DNA of 64,000 bases from Bimuria novae-zelandiae CBS 107.79 (taxonomy: Eukaryota; Ascomycota; Dothideomycetes; Pleosporales; Didymosphaeriaceae), in NCBI GenBank assembly GCA_010015655.1, contig ML976665.1, positions 365,909-429,908 of the forward strand. Reading direction: 5' to 3'. Positions 23,645 to 34,197 of the stretch are shown here, piece by piece; the first letter of the stretch is position 1, and every line of letters starts with the position of its first letter. The notes below the pieces were generated by a model. The model was not told the origin of the DNA. It made no database searches and saw only the letters and a program-made list of their open reading frames with translations. Position numbers and translations under genes: made by a program.

Positions 23645-23728
23645 GCCGGGTGGCATAGTGGTTAAATGCCTAGAAAGCTTTAGTCTTGGCACGCTAAAGT
23701 GCGTGGGTTCGAATCCTACTGCCGTCAC
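23645..23728 (+). tRNA. tRNA-like sequence, type II (Leu/Ser-like), probably pseudogene or SINE head
   Basis: A perfect A-box (TGGCATAGTGG, 23651-23661) and a perfect B-box (GGTTCGAATCC, 23706-23716) are correctly spaced for an internal Pol III promoter. A D-stem (GCAT/ATGC), a variable arm (GCAC/GTGC) and a T-arm (GTGGG/CCTAC) can be drawn, giving the long variable arm of Leu or Ser tRNAs. The anticodon stem pairs poorly, and the 5' acceptor strand does not pair well with TGCCGTC at the 3' end, so I cannot name an anticodon. A T-run near 23,752 could be a terminator. It is either a decayed tRNA or a tRNA-derived element. Confidence 0.5.
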
Positions 23729-24098
23729 AATCTGCAAAGGCAACATTTAGGTTTTAATGTTTGGGGACTTAGGTTGTGTGGCAGATACTCTGCGTAGTGG
23801 CTAGTGCCGTGCAGCGCGACGTGATTAGTGAAGCGTCTTGGAACGGAATAATAACCGAACGTCGCGTTTTGAAGAACTAGTTATTCTAGAATGGCATCCT
23901 AATGCGGACGGCTTGGCGAAAGTTGCCAAACAACTTCACTGTATAAGTCCACTTTGTCGTTCCTCCTCAGCGGACAAAAAATAGCTAATAACACTAATCT
24001 TCTGTCTCTTAGGGAGTGGAAAATTTCATAGAAGTAGAGCTGGCAGAAAAAGGATTGCGGCGTCCGTAGTTACTTGGTATTCTCTACTCGCTGCCGCT
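23729..24098. other. intergenic
   Basis: Moderate-composition sequence between the tRNA-like unit and the 3' end of the next gene. No gene was seen. Confidence 0.5.
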
Positions 24099-25190
24099 CT
24101 ACTCAACAATAAGCACAGCAATAGTCGCAGCTCCAATCAACCACCCCCAACCACCTCTCTCAACAACCCCTCCAGCACTCTTTCTAACCTCATCTAACAA
24201 ATTTCCAATACTTGTGGAGTTTTTACCTCCACTCACGGGCCGGGTCTTGCTGGAGTTTTTACCTCCACTCACGGGCCGGGTCTTGCACTTGCGCTTCTTG
24301 CCCCGACCCTTGCAACTGCGCCTCTTCTGCGTATCCTCACTCCCGGCAACCACCTTCTGGCTGATCCACGGCTCGCCCAGCAACTCCGACGCCGCGGCCG
24401 GCGCGGCCTTGTCTGTTGTGTTGAATAGCAGCCGCATGGTGCCATCACCCGCGTCGATCTCGGGGGGCAGCTCCACGGTGGCGCCGTCGCGGGCAGTGCT
24501 AGGGATGAGTTGGTGAGAGAGGATGGCGCCGAGGAGGGTGGCGCCAGAAGCGGAGGTTAGGTTGGTCGTCATGGTGCAGAGGGCCTCGGGGCCGGAGCAG
24601 CGGTCGATGTCAAAGAAAAGGAGGGCGTAGGTACCCCGGAGGCGGTCTGATGTGCCCACGCGAGCTGCGAGGATGGACTCTTTGTTGCCTGGTAAGGATT
24701 AGTTTAGGATTACGAGAGGGATAGGCCTAAGGAGAAAATTCTTTAAAAGAGGCGTTTATTAAAAGGGTTCCATGTACAAGATAGAGACTCGTACGTAAGA
24801 GGTCCATATGCAAGGGACCAATACTCCAAAGCCAAGTAACAAATCCTGGCGCATAAAAAACCCATGCACAGAATATCGGTGCGTGGAAGACAGGTGCACA
24901 AGATCTAAGACCATAGGAGAAAAACGTGCATAAAAGACCAAGGTACACAAAAATAGTGCACAGGTCAGGCAGATCGAGGAGAAAAATTCTTGGGGAATAG
25001 TCTGAATAGAAATACACGTAATAAAAACCATCGTAATAGGAGAGAAAGACTTACCCTTAGCTGGGATACCAGGGCCGGTCTTGCCGTTAACAGTAAAGAA
25101 GTTAACAGTAAGATTATTCATAAACGGCTCCATTGCTGCGTGCACCAGACTGGGCAGTATCAAGACAGGAAGGGCTATGATAAAGTGCAT
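24099..25190 (-). CDS. secreted protein with C-terminal hydrophobic tail, unknown function
   Basis: Two exons read leftward: 25190-25055 and 24688-24099. They join in phase 1 to 241 residues. The N-terminus is a clear signal peptide (MHFIIALPVLILPSLVHA). The mature part contains NFFTVNGKTGPGIPA, the continuous RLRGTYALLFFDIDRCSGPE, two Cys near CSGPEALC, a basic stretch (KGRGKKRKCK) and two copies of a 12-residue KTRPVSGGKNSS-type repeat. It ends in GWLIGAATIAVLIVE, which could be a GPI-anchor signal or a membrane anchor. The intron is 366 bases, far longer than others here, but has a GTAAGT donor, an AACTAAT branch site and ACCAG. The family is not recognised. Secretion plus position in a gene island inside transposon DNA is an effector-like context, which is inference only. 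Confidence 0.7.
24216..24286 (-). repeat. 36-base in-frame tandem duplication
   Basis: Two essentially identical 36-base units (24216-24251 and 24252-24286) begin GGAGTTTTTACCTCCACTCA on the plus strand. They encode the doubled Lys-Thr-Arg-Pro-Val-Ser-Gly-Gly motif of the gene on the minus strand. The identity implies a recent duplication. Confidence 0.85.
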
Positions 25191-26056
25191 TTTCGTTGGT
25201 AAGATAATCGAAAGAAAAAAAGAACAGGTAGATAATCAATAGACAAGATAAAGAATCAATCCGAATATGCCCTTAAACGGAGAGTGATAGCGCTCCTTTG
25301 TAGTGTTTTGCCTATCTCCCTTAGTATAGTACTGCCGGGCAAGTTTGACAAGAGACAGGTAAGTAAACGCATTAATGTTTCATCTACTATATCCCAAGCC
25401 GAATACCGACGCTGCTCCTAGGGATGTTAGGTCATGTTAATAACAGAAAATGCTTCTAAGAGTATAATCTCGGGTCGTTTGGCAAGGTTTTTACTTAGTA
25501 AGGCGGTTTTAGCGTGTCTTGTTTCAACGTGTCTTGTTTTAACGTGTCTTGTTTCAACGTGCATAATGTCTTATGCAAGTCTTAACATACAGGGAGATTA
25601 TGCGTTCGCGCTACGCAAGAGCTCGTGTTTAGTAATAATTAATTATTTAGTTATTCCCTTTATAACACTAGGAACAAGCTCCTTCCTAACACCCACGCTT
25701 ACCTTACACTCTAAAGTATAATCTATAATATCATGCCAAAATGCTTGGCGATAAAAGAGATAGACCATTTGGCCTCGTGTGCACCAGTTTCACGGCACCA
25801 TAGGAGACGGCCCAAAGTTCACGATAGTACTTGGCTGTTGAAGCTCAATCTGCAATGGGGGGACGCAGGTGTGTATAAAGAGTAGAATCGTCGCCATCTA
25901 TAGGAAAGTATCACAGCATTACAACCACTCAGCTTCTCTTCTGCATACCTTCGCATGTTATCTTTTCTACGAGTCCAATCTTCTATCCGACTTCTTCTTT
26001 TTTGATTGACTTCCCATTTTTTAAACCTTCCAACACTACTAAAAAGAACATTTAAA
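25191..26056. other. intergenic between divergent secreted-protein genes
   Basis: This is the shared upstream region of the gene ending at 24099 (minus) and the precursor gene at 26057 (plus). It contains a 15-base tandem repeat at 25513-25557. The 95-codon frame at 25434-25721 is produced largely by that repeat and is not called. Confidence 0.5.
25513..25557 (+). repeat. 15-base tandem repeat, three copies
   Basis: CGTGTCTTGTTTCAA is repeated three times, with one C-to-T difference in the middle copy, followed by a partial CGTG. Confidence 0.85.
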
Positions 26057-27073
26057 ATGCGCGCCTCTACCGCTGCTGCCATCCTCGCCTTCACGGCTGG
26101 CATAACTTTTGCCGCTCCTGTTGCCGATCCCCGTGGCCGTGGCGGACGCATCGCGGGCGCACTCGAAGGTGCCAACGCCGCTGGAATCGTCTCTGACGGG
26201 CTTTTGATTAACGACAGCCTCAACAAGCGCGAGGCTGAGGCTGAGCCTCGTGGCCGTGGCCGTGNNNNNNNNNNNNNNNNNNNNNNNNNNNNNNNNNNNN
26301 NNNNNNNNNNNNNNNNNNNNNNNNNNNNNNNNNNNNNNNNNNNNNNNNNNNNNNNNNNNNNNNNNNNNNNNNNNNNNNNNNNNNNNNNNNNNNNNNNNNN
26401 NNNNNNNNNNNNNNNNNNNNNNNNNNNNNNNNNNNNNNNNNNNNNNNNNNNNNNNNNNNNNNNNNNNNNNNNNNNNNNNNNNNNNNNNNNNNNNNNNNNN
26501 NNNNNNNNNNNNNNNNNNNNNNNNNNNNNNNNNNNNNNNNNNNNNNNNNNNNNNNNNNNNNNNNNNNNNNNNNNNNNNNNNNNNNNNNNNNNNNNNNNNN
26601 NNNNNNNNNNNNNNNNNNNNNNNNNNNNNNNNNNNNNNNNNNNNNNNNNNNNNNNNNNNAAGCGCGAGGCTGAGGCTGAGCCTCGTGGCCGTGGCCGTGG
26701 CCGTGGCGGACGCGTCGGGGGCGCACTCAAAGGTGCTGCCAACGCCGCCGGAATCGTCTCTGACGGGCTTTTGATTAACGACAGCCTCAACAAGCGCGAG
26801 GCTGAGGCTGAGCCTCGCCGTGGCCTTGGCGGACGCATCAGGGGCGCACTCAAAGGCCTTGGCAGACACGTCAGGAGCGCACTCAAAGGTGCCGCTGGAA
26901 TCATCTCTAACGGGCTTCAAATTAACGACAGCCCCAACAAGCGCGAGGCTGAGGCTAAGCCTCGTGGCCGTGGCCGTGGCGGACGCGTTGCGGGCGCACT
27001 CGAAGGTGCTGCCAACGGCGCCGGAATCGTCTCTAACGGGCTCCTGGTTAACGACAGCCTCAACCCTGCTTAG
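26057..27073 (+). CDS. kexin-processed repeat precursor (secreted multi-peptide precursor)
   Basis: ATG 26057 (context AAAATGC) is preferred to the ATG at 26006 because it opens directly into a signal peptide (MRASTAAAILAFTAGITFA). The rest is a chain of near-identical units. Each core starts with Arg-Gly repeats (RGRGGR), continues GALKGAANAAGIVSDGLL, ends INDSLN and is followed by KREAEAEP. Lys-Arg is the Kex2 cleavage site, and the Glu-Ala-Glu-Ala-Glu-Pro after it is the dipeptide ladder trimmed by Ste13-type aminopeptidases, as in yeast alpha-factor. Intact KR sites start at 26225, 26660, 26792 and 26939. Spacing is 132-147 bases, giving mature peptides of roughly 30-40 residues, basic at the N-terminus and amphipathic after it. 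An assembly gap at 26265-26659 hides further units. The frame ends at TAG 27071-27073, after which a decayed unit continues. No RiPP-modifying enzyme gene is visible nearby. The peptide function is unknown. Confidence 0.82.
   Translation: MRASTAAAILAFTAGITFAAPVADPRGRGGRIAGALEGANAAGIVSDGLLINDSLNKREAEAEPRGRGRXXXXXXXXXXXXXXXXXXXXXXXXXXXXXXXXXXXXXXXXXXXXXXXXXXXXXXXXXXXXXXXXXXXXXXXXXXXXXXXXXXXXXXXXXXXXXXXXXXXXXXXXXXXXXXXXXXXXXXXXXXXXXXXXXXXXKREAEAEPRGRGRGRGGRVGGALKGAANAAGIVSDGLLINDSLNKREAEAEPRRGLGGRIRGALKGLGRHVRSALKGAAGIISNGLQINDSPNKREAEAKPRGRGRGGRVAGALEGAANGAGIVSNGLLVNDSLNPA
26265..26659. other. assembly gap (395 N) inside precursor repeats
   Basis: The gap begins and ends inside the repeat unit of the precursor gene, so the assembler probably collapsed or could not cross the tandem units. 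The true copy number is unknown; 395 bases would hold about three units. Confidence 0.95.
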
Positions 27074-27284
27074 AAGCGCGAGGCTAAGGCTAAACCTTAG
27101 CGTGGCCGTGGCTATAGCGGACGCGTTAGGGGCGCGTGCTTGAAGATGACAGCGTTAGATTTACTAATATATGCCGCGGTTTCTCAAACTTGGACAGTGC
27201 AGGCTATTAAATAGATTAGGATAGTTACATTATAGATAGATATCTCTTAGAATTATTTTTCAATTTTACAATTTTCTATATAAC
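27074..27284 (+). pseudogene. decayed extra repeat unit after the precursor stop, then AT-rich spacer
   Basis: Right after TAG the sequence AAGCGCGAGGCTAAGGCTAA continues the Lys-Arg-Glu-Ala pattern, with Glu codons changed to Lys (GAG to AAG, AAA) and another TAG. The Arg-Gly-rich start of the core follows and then degenerates near 27,140. G-to-A changes fit RIP or drift. The spacer up to 27,284 ends in ATAAC, the target duplication of the adjacent retrotransposon. Confidence 0.65.
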
Positions 27285-27692
27285 TGTTAGGATCCGAGAT
27301 CCTAGGAAGACTGTGCCGGTTTTGTACCTAACCCCTCATGTCATTCGCTATGAATGACTGGTCATTTCGCGACTACGCCGCATGGCGCTAAGTCATGTGA
27401 CTGCTCTGTAGAGAGCGCTCGCCAAAGAGCGCTTACCAGCGAGAAGTCTAGGACACGTATATATAAGACCACGATAGTAGTCTTCTACTATTATGTTTAA
27501 CCTATTTATTAATCTATTATTTAGATCTAAATAAGCAACCTTATTAATTTAATTATACTATATATACTTTTAATACTAATACTTTAGTAATAAGCGTAAG
27601 CTATTACTACACACCCTTTTTATCCTACTAGTACTTTTACCCGAGAACTAACTATAGCCCTTAGGGACTAGCTACCCCTAGAGATCTTAATA
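27285..27692 (+). repeat. left LTR of the gypsy element
   Basis: Starts TGTTAGGATCC and ends GATCTTAATA (RIP form of TTAACA). It contains CGTATATATAAGACC, a likely TATA region, near 27,455. Confidence 0.85.
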
Positions 27693-28199
27693 TCTTAAAC
27701 ACTCTTAATATAAGTACTACTAGGACCCCTACCTTTTCTATAGCTTTAGATAACTACGTTACCCCTATAGGGAATAGCAAGAACAAGATATATAAACCTA
27801 ACCTATATAATAGTAATTATACCCTCCTCGACACCTAGCTCTTGTAGCTAGACCTCTACTTTTTTAACTAGAACTAAAATCTTAAAGATAAGAAGAAGGT
27901 TATCTTTGCTATAATTTATATATAAGAAAACGCAAAAAAATAAATCTATCCCTACCTAATTAAGTACCTAGATATAGATTATAATAATAAGGATAAAAAC
28001 TACGTTAATAAATATACTAATGTAGTTAATATTATTAAAGACTATAATAACTTTAAAATATACCTTTAATAAATATTTAGGATTACTAATAAGATAGCTA
28101 TTACTAAACGCGCGATCTAAATAATTCGCTAATATTAGTTTATAGCTAAATATATAGTTAAGTTCTATAAGTACGCCGTGTAACTTAACTAAAAGAATA

Positions 28200-31100
28200 A
28201 ATCTCTTAAAATAATATATAAATAAGGCCTTAAACGCAATATGCGCGAAGAACTCTTATATAATAGTATAAAGATAAAGACTTTAAAGGAACTATATAAA
28301 GAGACTATCCGTATTAATAAGGAATAGTTTATATTATAAGAAGAATTCTGCAAGAATCTAAGAAATACTAGTTTTAAAAAATAGGTACTTATAGTCTATA
28401 AAGCGCTACTAAAGACACCTTAACGCTAGTAACGTAACTATTATCGGCTCTAACCTATAAAAGATATTTAGTTTAATAACCTAAAAAAAGGAATAGGAAA
28501 GGTTACAGGCTTCTAAAAGCCTAACCTACGTATCTTAAATAGAACCCGACGATAGGGGACCGAGACACGTAAATATTTTACATATAGTAAACTAGGCCAC
28601 ATAGCCAGGAACTACAGATCTAAGAATAAGATCACTAGGCAGCTAAACGTACTAACTATTAATAAAGAAGAAACCACCGATAACAAATAGTAGGTAATAA
28701 ACGCTATTAAATAAGTTAATATCTATAATAAAGAATTAGAATAATTAGAGTTACCTAACTTATAACTTTACAAGGATACACATAAAAGTTTAGATAAGGA
28801 AGAGAAAGAGCTAATACCTTAATCTTTTATACTTTACCCTAGCTAGAGTAAACCTATTACTAGCAAAACGATAAATATTTTTAACTTCTTAAAAAAACAC
28901 AAACTAAGGAAAGGAGACTTTAGGTTTATAATAATAAAATAATAAGACTACGTAGCTATATTTTACTATACTTATTAACCTAATCTAGTTAGTAGAGCAG
29001 CACGTGAAATAGCAGACTATTATTATGCCTATAAAGACTCTAAGAAGAAATACCTAAATAAGAACCCGAACTACGAACTATAGTATAACCTAGACCACTG
29101 TAACCCCACGCATAGTTCTATATAATAGGCCCTCTACGGAGAAGATTAATATACCTTCTACTACTAAGGTAAGGAATATAGCTACTTCCCTTAAATATAC
29201 TAATAATATAAATAGGAGTGGTTTAACTATCCTATCTTTTATTATAATATTTACCTCTAGGATAAACGCGAAACGTAATATTTTTTATACTTTAATTAGG
29301 CGCTAAACTAAGTAATATTACTATTAATTAATAGGAAATGCGCATTAGATAAATAGTAAATATACTTATATCCTAACTATAAGAAACATAAGGAGCAAAA
29401 GAATAAGTATAGATTTAATTATATACTAAAAGGAACTACAACCCTTAGGATTAAATTAGTAATAAAAGAAAAAAACAGTAAAGTTTCCCTAAATAAGACT
29501 TAATAATAGCCTTAGGGAAAGAATAAAGGATAACTTAAACCTATAGAGCTAGTTATAAAGAAAATATCTTTTTTAGACCTAGGCTTAGGCGGGAAAACGC
29601 CTTTAAAGAAGTAAATGCCACTAATAGTTAAGTATTAATTAAGCTACTAGTATAGCTTAAAGGAATATAAATAAAAGCTATACTAGACTTAAGAGCATAG
29701 AAGAGCTATATATTAAAAAAAGCACTTAATAGAGCAGGACTCTATAAGCGCAAGAAGGCTATACCCTATGCTATTTATATCGCGAATAAATAACTAATGC
29801 CTAGTAAAGCAACAATTAAATACAAAGTTAAGACTACCCTTATAATCTATAAACACTAGGAAATAATTACCCTCGACATAATTAAGGAAGCTAACTATAA
29901 TCTAATTTTAAAATTACCTTAGTTAAGGAAGCACAATCTTATAATTAACCAAAAAAAGAGCTATCTTTAAGTGCTATAAATATATATTATAAGTAAAGCC
30001 TACGCATTAATAGAGCATAATAGTAAATAAGAGAGCTATTAATAATATAGTCTGATAACTGAAAGTTAATAAATACGAAATTAACTTAGTAAACGCTAAT
30101 AAGAACTACTAAGTTATAAAGCGTAAGCATAAAGAGAATAGCACACCTTTTAATATCCTTAATAAATATAAAGAATAGAGTTATTGATTTTAAGAAGAGA
30201 AAGAAGCAAACGCCCTTCTTAAGTATATACACTAAGATTACTATATTATTCTTAAAGAGGAAAAAACGCCGCCCTTTCAACTACTATATAGCTAGAGTAA
30301 AAAAGAACTCTAATAGATACGCGAATTCCTAAAGAAAACCCTTAAACGGTAGTAAATATATAAGTTAGAATTGTTAGCAGCATCACTCCTAATATTTATT
30401 ATAAAAAAGAATAGAATATAACGTCTATACATGAATTATAAAAGACTAAATAATATAATAATTAAGTATAAATACCTACTACTAAATATATAAGAGTCCC
30501 AAGACAGGCTAGGACGAGCCAAGATATTTACGCAATTCGACTTATAAGACAGATACTACCTTATATAAATAGTAGCGGGTGATAAGTAGAAGATAGCCTT
30601 TTAAACTAAATATAGACTATTTAAGTACTAAGTTATGCCCTTTAGACTCACGAATACACCAGCAACATTTTAAATAATAATTAATAATATACTACAGAAC
30701 CACTTTAATATATTTATAGTTACCTATCTCGACAACATCCTAGTATTCTTTAAACAAGAGAAGGATTATGTATAATATATATAAATAGTACTATAAGCGC
30801 TAAATAGCGCTAACCTATAATTAAAACTTAAGAAATATATATTCTATATTATAGAACTAGAGTTTCTAGGACATGTTATTAACACTAAAGGTATCTAAGT
30901 AAGCCCTTTAAAAATTAAGAAAGTAAGGAAGTAAAAATTACTTACTAACTTTAAGAAAGTATAAGCCTTCCTTAAATTTATTACGGACTACTCTAGGATT
31001 ACACTACCACTTACTAACCTTACAAAGAAGAATAGACCCTTTAACTAAATAAAAGAATATAAATAAGCATTCTAAATACTACGAAAAGTATATATTACGC

Positions 31101-32960
31101 CACTAGTCCTTATACACTTCTAAGATAACAAACCCTTGCGTATTAAAACTAATGTAAGCGACTTGGCGGTTAGAGCATGCGCGAAGCAAGAAAAGAATAG
31201 TAAATAGCACCTAGTTATATACTACGCACATAAGTTTATATTAAAAGAATTATAATATAAAGTATACGATAAAGAACTACCCGCGATAGTAAAAGCTATT
31301 AAATATTAAAGGATCTATACATATAGTTGATTAGAATTTATAATTTTTATAGACTATAAAAATCTTACACGCTTTATAACCACGAAGAAACTAACCTAAT
31401 AATAAATAAAATAGTTAGAAACGCTAAGATAATATAAATTTAAGATTATATACACTTTAGGCAAAGAGAACGGACGAGCAGACGCTTTTAGTAGAATAAA
31501 TAATAATAAAAAAAGTTAAAATATACTTTATAATACTAAAATAAAACTCTAATAGCTCTTTAGAACTAATAGCCGAACTTATTTAACTCCTTATACTCAG
31601 ACAAGAAGTACCCAAGGAACTATAAATAGAAATTATATAATAATACTATGATAACCTAGTGTACGGACACCCGGGTATTAGAAAGATAATAGAACTTATC
31701 TAACAAAATTATAGCTTTAAAGAAATTAAAAAGTAGTAACTACATATATCCGCAAGTGCGCAGATTGCCAGCGTAATAAGCATGCTATACACCTTAAGTA
31801 CGAAGAAATATAAGCAATCCAAATACCTATTACACTATAATAAGACATCGCTATAGACTTTATTATAGGATTACTAAAGTTAAAGGACCTTGTAACAGAA
31901 ATTACTTATAACATAATACTAAATATAATTTATTAATTTACTAAATACGTAGAATTACTACTATACTAAAAGATAACTATAATAAAGGAACTCGCATTCC
32001 TTATCCTAAATTAACTTATATAACACTACGGTATTTTAAAAATAATTATTAGCAATAAAGACAAACTCTTTACCTTAAACTATTAAATAATACTTATAGC
32101 ACTTATTAGAATAAAATAGAAACTATTAATAGCATATTATCCGCAAACCGACAGATAAACAGAACGTATAAACTAAATAATTAAGACGTACCTACGCATC
32201 TACTATAATAACTAAAGGAATAACTAGATTTCCTTATTACTTATGGCATAATTAGTATACAATAACAAGATATTAGTAGTAACACGATTTACACTATTCT
32301 ATGCAAACTATAAAAAACACCTACACCTCTTTAATTAAACACTTCCTATAGCGATTAAGATATAAAAAGTAATAAATATAGTAGAAACTATAAAGAAAAC
32401 ACATGCATAACTCTAGACGAATTTTAAAAAAGCTTAATAGCAAAGTATTTCCTATATAAACTAAAAAAGAAAAACGGCACCTTAGCTAAAAAAGGGGGAT
32501 AAAGCATATTTGCTTATAAAAAATCTTTAAACCTAAAAGAAAAAGTACAAGAAACTAGATTATATTAAGGTTAGGTTATTTTTTATTATTAAATAAATAT
32601 TACTAATTAACTACTAATTAGAACTACTGCTAGACGCGAAAATACACCTAGTATTTTATATAGACTAACTTAAACTTGTAGACCTTAAGATACTAGTTAA
32701 GATAACCTTCTATTACTGGCTAAAGGAAGAAAACGAATTTAAATTTAAAATACTTTTAGGATATAAAGAAGTTAAATAAAAAGACTTTTAAAAAAATAAG
32801 TTTTTATAAGAATAGTTAGTAAAATAGAAAAAATACCTACACTTAGAAAATATATAGGAACCTAAATCTAAGCTTTATAAGAACTATAAATAGCTCTTAA
32901 GGAAGGCACAGAATAAGATTTATAATTACTACTACTATACTAGAGTAATAAGAGAAAGCT
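28200..32960 (+). pseudogene. gypsy gag-pol relic
   Basis: In one plus-strand frame around 30,505-30,750 the landmarks KIFTQFDL, VMPFRLTNTPATF and VTYLDNILVFF are readable, the last being the degraded YLDDIL catalytic box of gypsy reverse transcriptase. Near 28,575 a YSKLGHIARNY segment looks like a CCHC knuckle with Cys-to-Tyr changes. Around 31,655 HPGIRKI and at about 31,850 DFIIGLLKLKD mark the integrase. Stops interrupt every 5-20 codons. Limits are approximate. Confidence 0.75.
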
Positions 32961-33660
32961 TTAATAGAAATAAAACTTACGATATAATAATAATTAATAC
33001 ACGAAGGGACTAGGAAAAGCTTAAAGGACTATTAAAAAAGGACTAATAAACTTATATAAAGCCTATATACCTAAGATAAAGGTTAAGGTAATAAGGACAT
33101 TTTGTCTAATAAACCTAATATTATCCACATAGCAGGCGAATAGCCAACTAAGGCATCCGTAGTAGGATAATTAACTACCTTAGTATTTACTACCTCTCCC
33201 TTAGTAGCTAAATTAAATATAAAATATAACGTCTTCTTATGCGCACTCTCTTTAGCCTACGCTAGTATTTTTTTATTTCTTAATAAATAAGAAATAACTA
33301 TAGCTAGTTACTTCTTATCCTCTTTAATCTTCTTCCTATACTCCTCTCGTGTCTTATCTAATAACGCCTAAGACATGTTAACGCACGAATAGCTAAGGCG
33401 AATATATTTAGTATACTTTAAACTTAAATCTAGTATAATATAACACTCTTAACCCTTAAATTTATATTTAAAATAAAGATGCTTAGTAATAAAGTTAACT
33501 TAAAAAAATTTATTATATAAATAAAGTTTATAAATAGTAAACTTAATAGGTATAGTAACTAACGTTACACTTATAAACATAAGAGTAAGGTCACGCTTAT
33601 ATAAAAGGAGATAAAACCTAATACGTAATTTAAGGATAAATCTAGAAAGGGAGGGGATAA

Positions 33661-34054
33661 TATTAGGATCTAAAATCTTAAAGAGACTATGCTAGTTTTA
33701 TACCTAACCCCTTATATTATTTACTATAAATAACTAGTTATTTCGCGACTACGCCGCATGGCGCTAAGTCATGTAACTGCTCTGTAGAGAGCGCTCACCA
33801 GCGAGCAGTCTAGGACACGTATATATAGGACCACGATAGTAGTCTTCTACTATCGTGTTTAACCTATTTATTAATTTATTGTTTAGATCTAAATAAGCAA
33901 CCTTATTAATTTAATTATACTATACACACCTTTAATACTAATACCCTAGTGACAAGCGCAAGCTACCACTACACACCCTTCTTATCCTACTAGTACTCCT
34001 GCCCAAGAACTAACCATAGCCCTTAGGGACCAGCTACCCCTAGGGATCTTAACA
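33661..34054 (+). repeat. right LTR of the gypsy element
   Basis: Begins TATTAGGATC (RIP form of TGTTAGGATC) after the polypurine tract and ends GGATCTTAACA. Several GC-rich segments (CGCGACTACGCCGCATGGCG) are identical to the left LTR. Confidence 0.85.
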
Positions 34055-34197
34055 ATAACTTTAAGCTTATAAATGGATTAGGTTGCAAAAGCTATAGTTG
34101 GGTCTAACTAAGTAAAATACTAAAATTCTAAACTTTAAACTCTTTATAACTTAATAAATATAGGAGCTATTCTTATGCAGTTTTAATATAAAGTGTA

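Larger units (their letters stand above)
27285..34054 (+). mobile_element. full-length Ty3/gypsy LTR retrotransposon, RIP-inactivated
   Basis: LTRs at 27285-27692 and 33661-34054 flank a 6 kb interior, and the 5-base target duplication ATAAC is present on both sides (27280-27284 and 34055-34059). A polypurine tract (AAAGGGAGGGGA-like) immediately precedes the right LTR. Plus-strand remnants appear in gypsy order: a gag zinc-knuckle-like segment near 28,570-28,625, reverse transcriptase near 30,505-30,765, RNase H near 31,150-31,340 and integrase near 31,660-31,890. Every reading frame is littered with TAA/TAG, consistent with RIP of CAA/CAG, so no protein is made. The LTR termini are TGTTAG and TTAACA. 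Confidence 0.9.

Noticed and set aside
23551..25557. CRISPR-like array from the short repeats
   Set aside because: The repeats are two or three tandem copies without unique spacers, in a eukaryotic genome.
25434..25721. 95-codon frame with repeated Cys-Leu-Val-Ser-Thr
   Set aside because: The pattern is a direct product of the 15-base tandem repeat, with no start context or domain support.
25819..26904. Long minus-strand frames across the precursor gene
   Set aside because: They are mirror frames of a GC-rich tandem repeat and pass through the N gap. The plus strand has the signal peptide and cleavage sites.
26057..27073. RiPP (dikaritin-like) gene cluster
   Set aside because: The precursor looks similar in logic, but no DUF3328-type oxidase, tyrosinase or other modifying gene is present within the window.
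30086..30280. 64-codon Phe/Ile/Leu-rich frame on the minus strand
   Set aside because: It is antisense to gypsy pol and typical of AT-rich RIP sequence.
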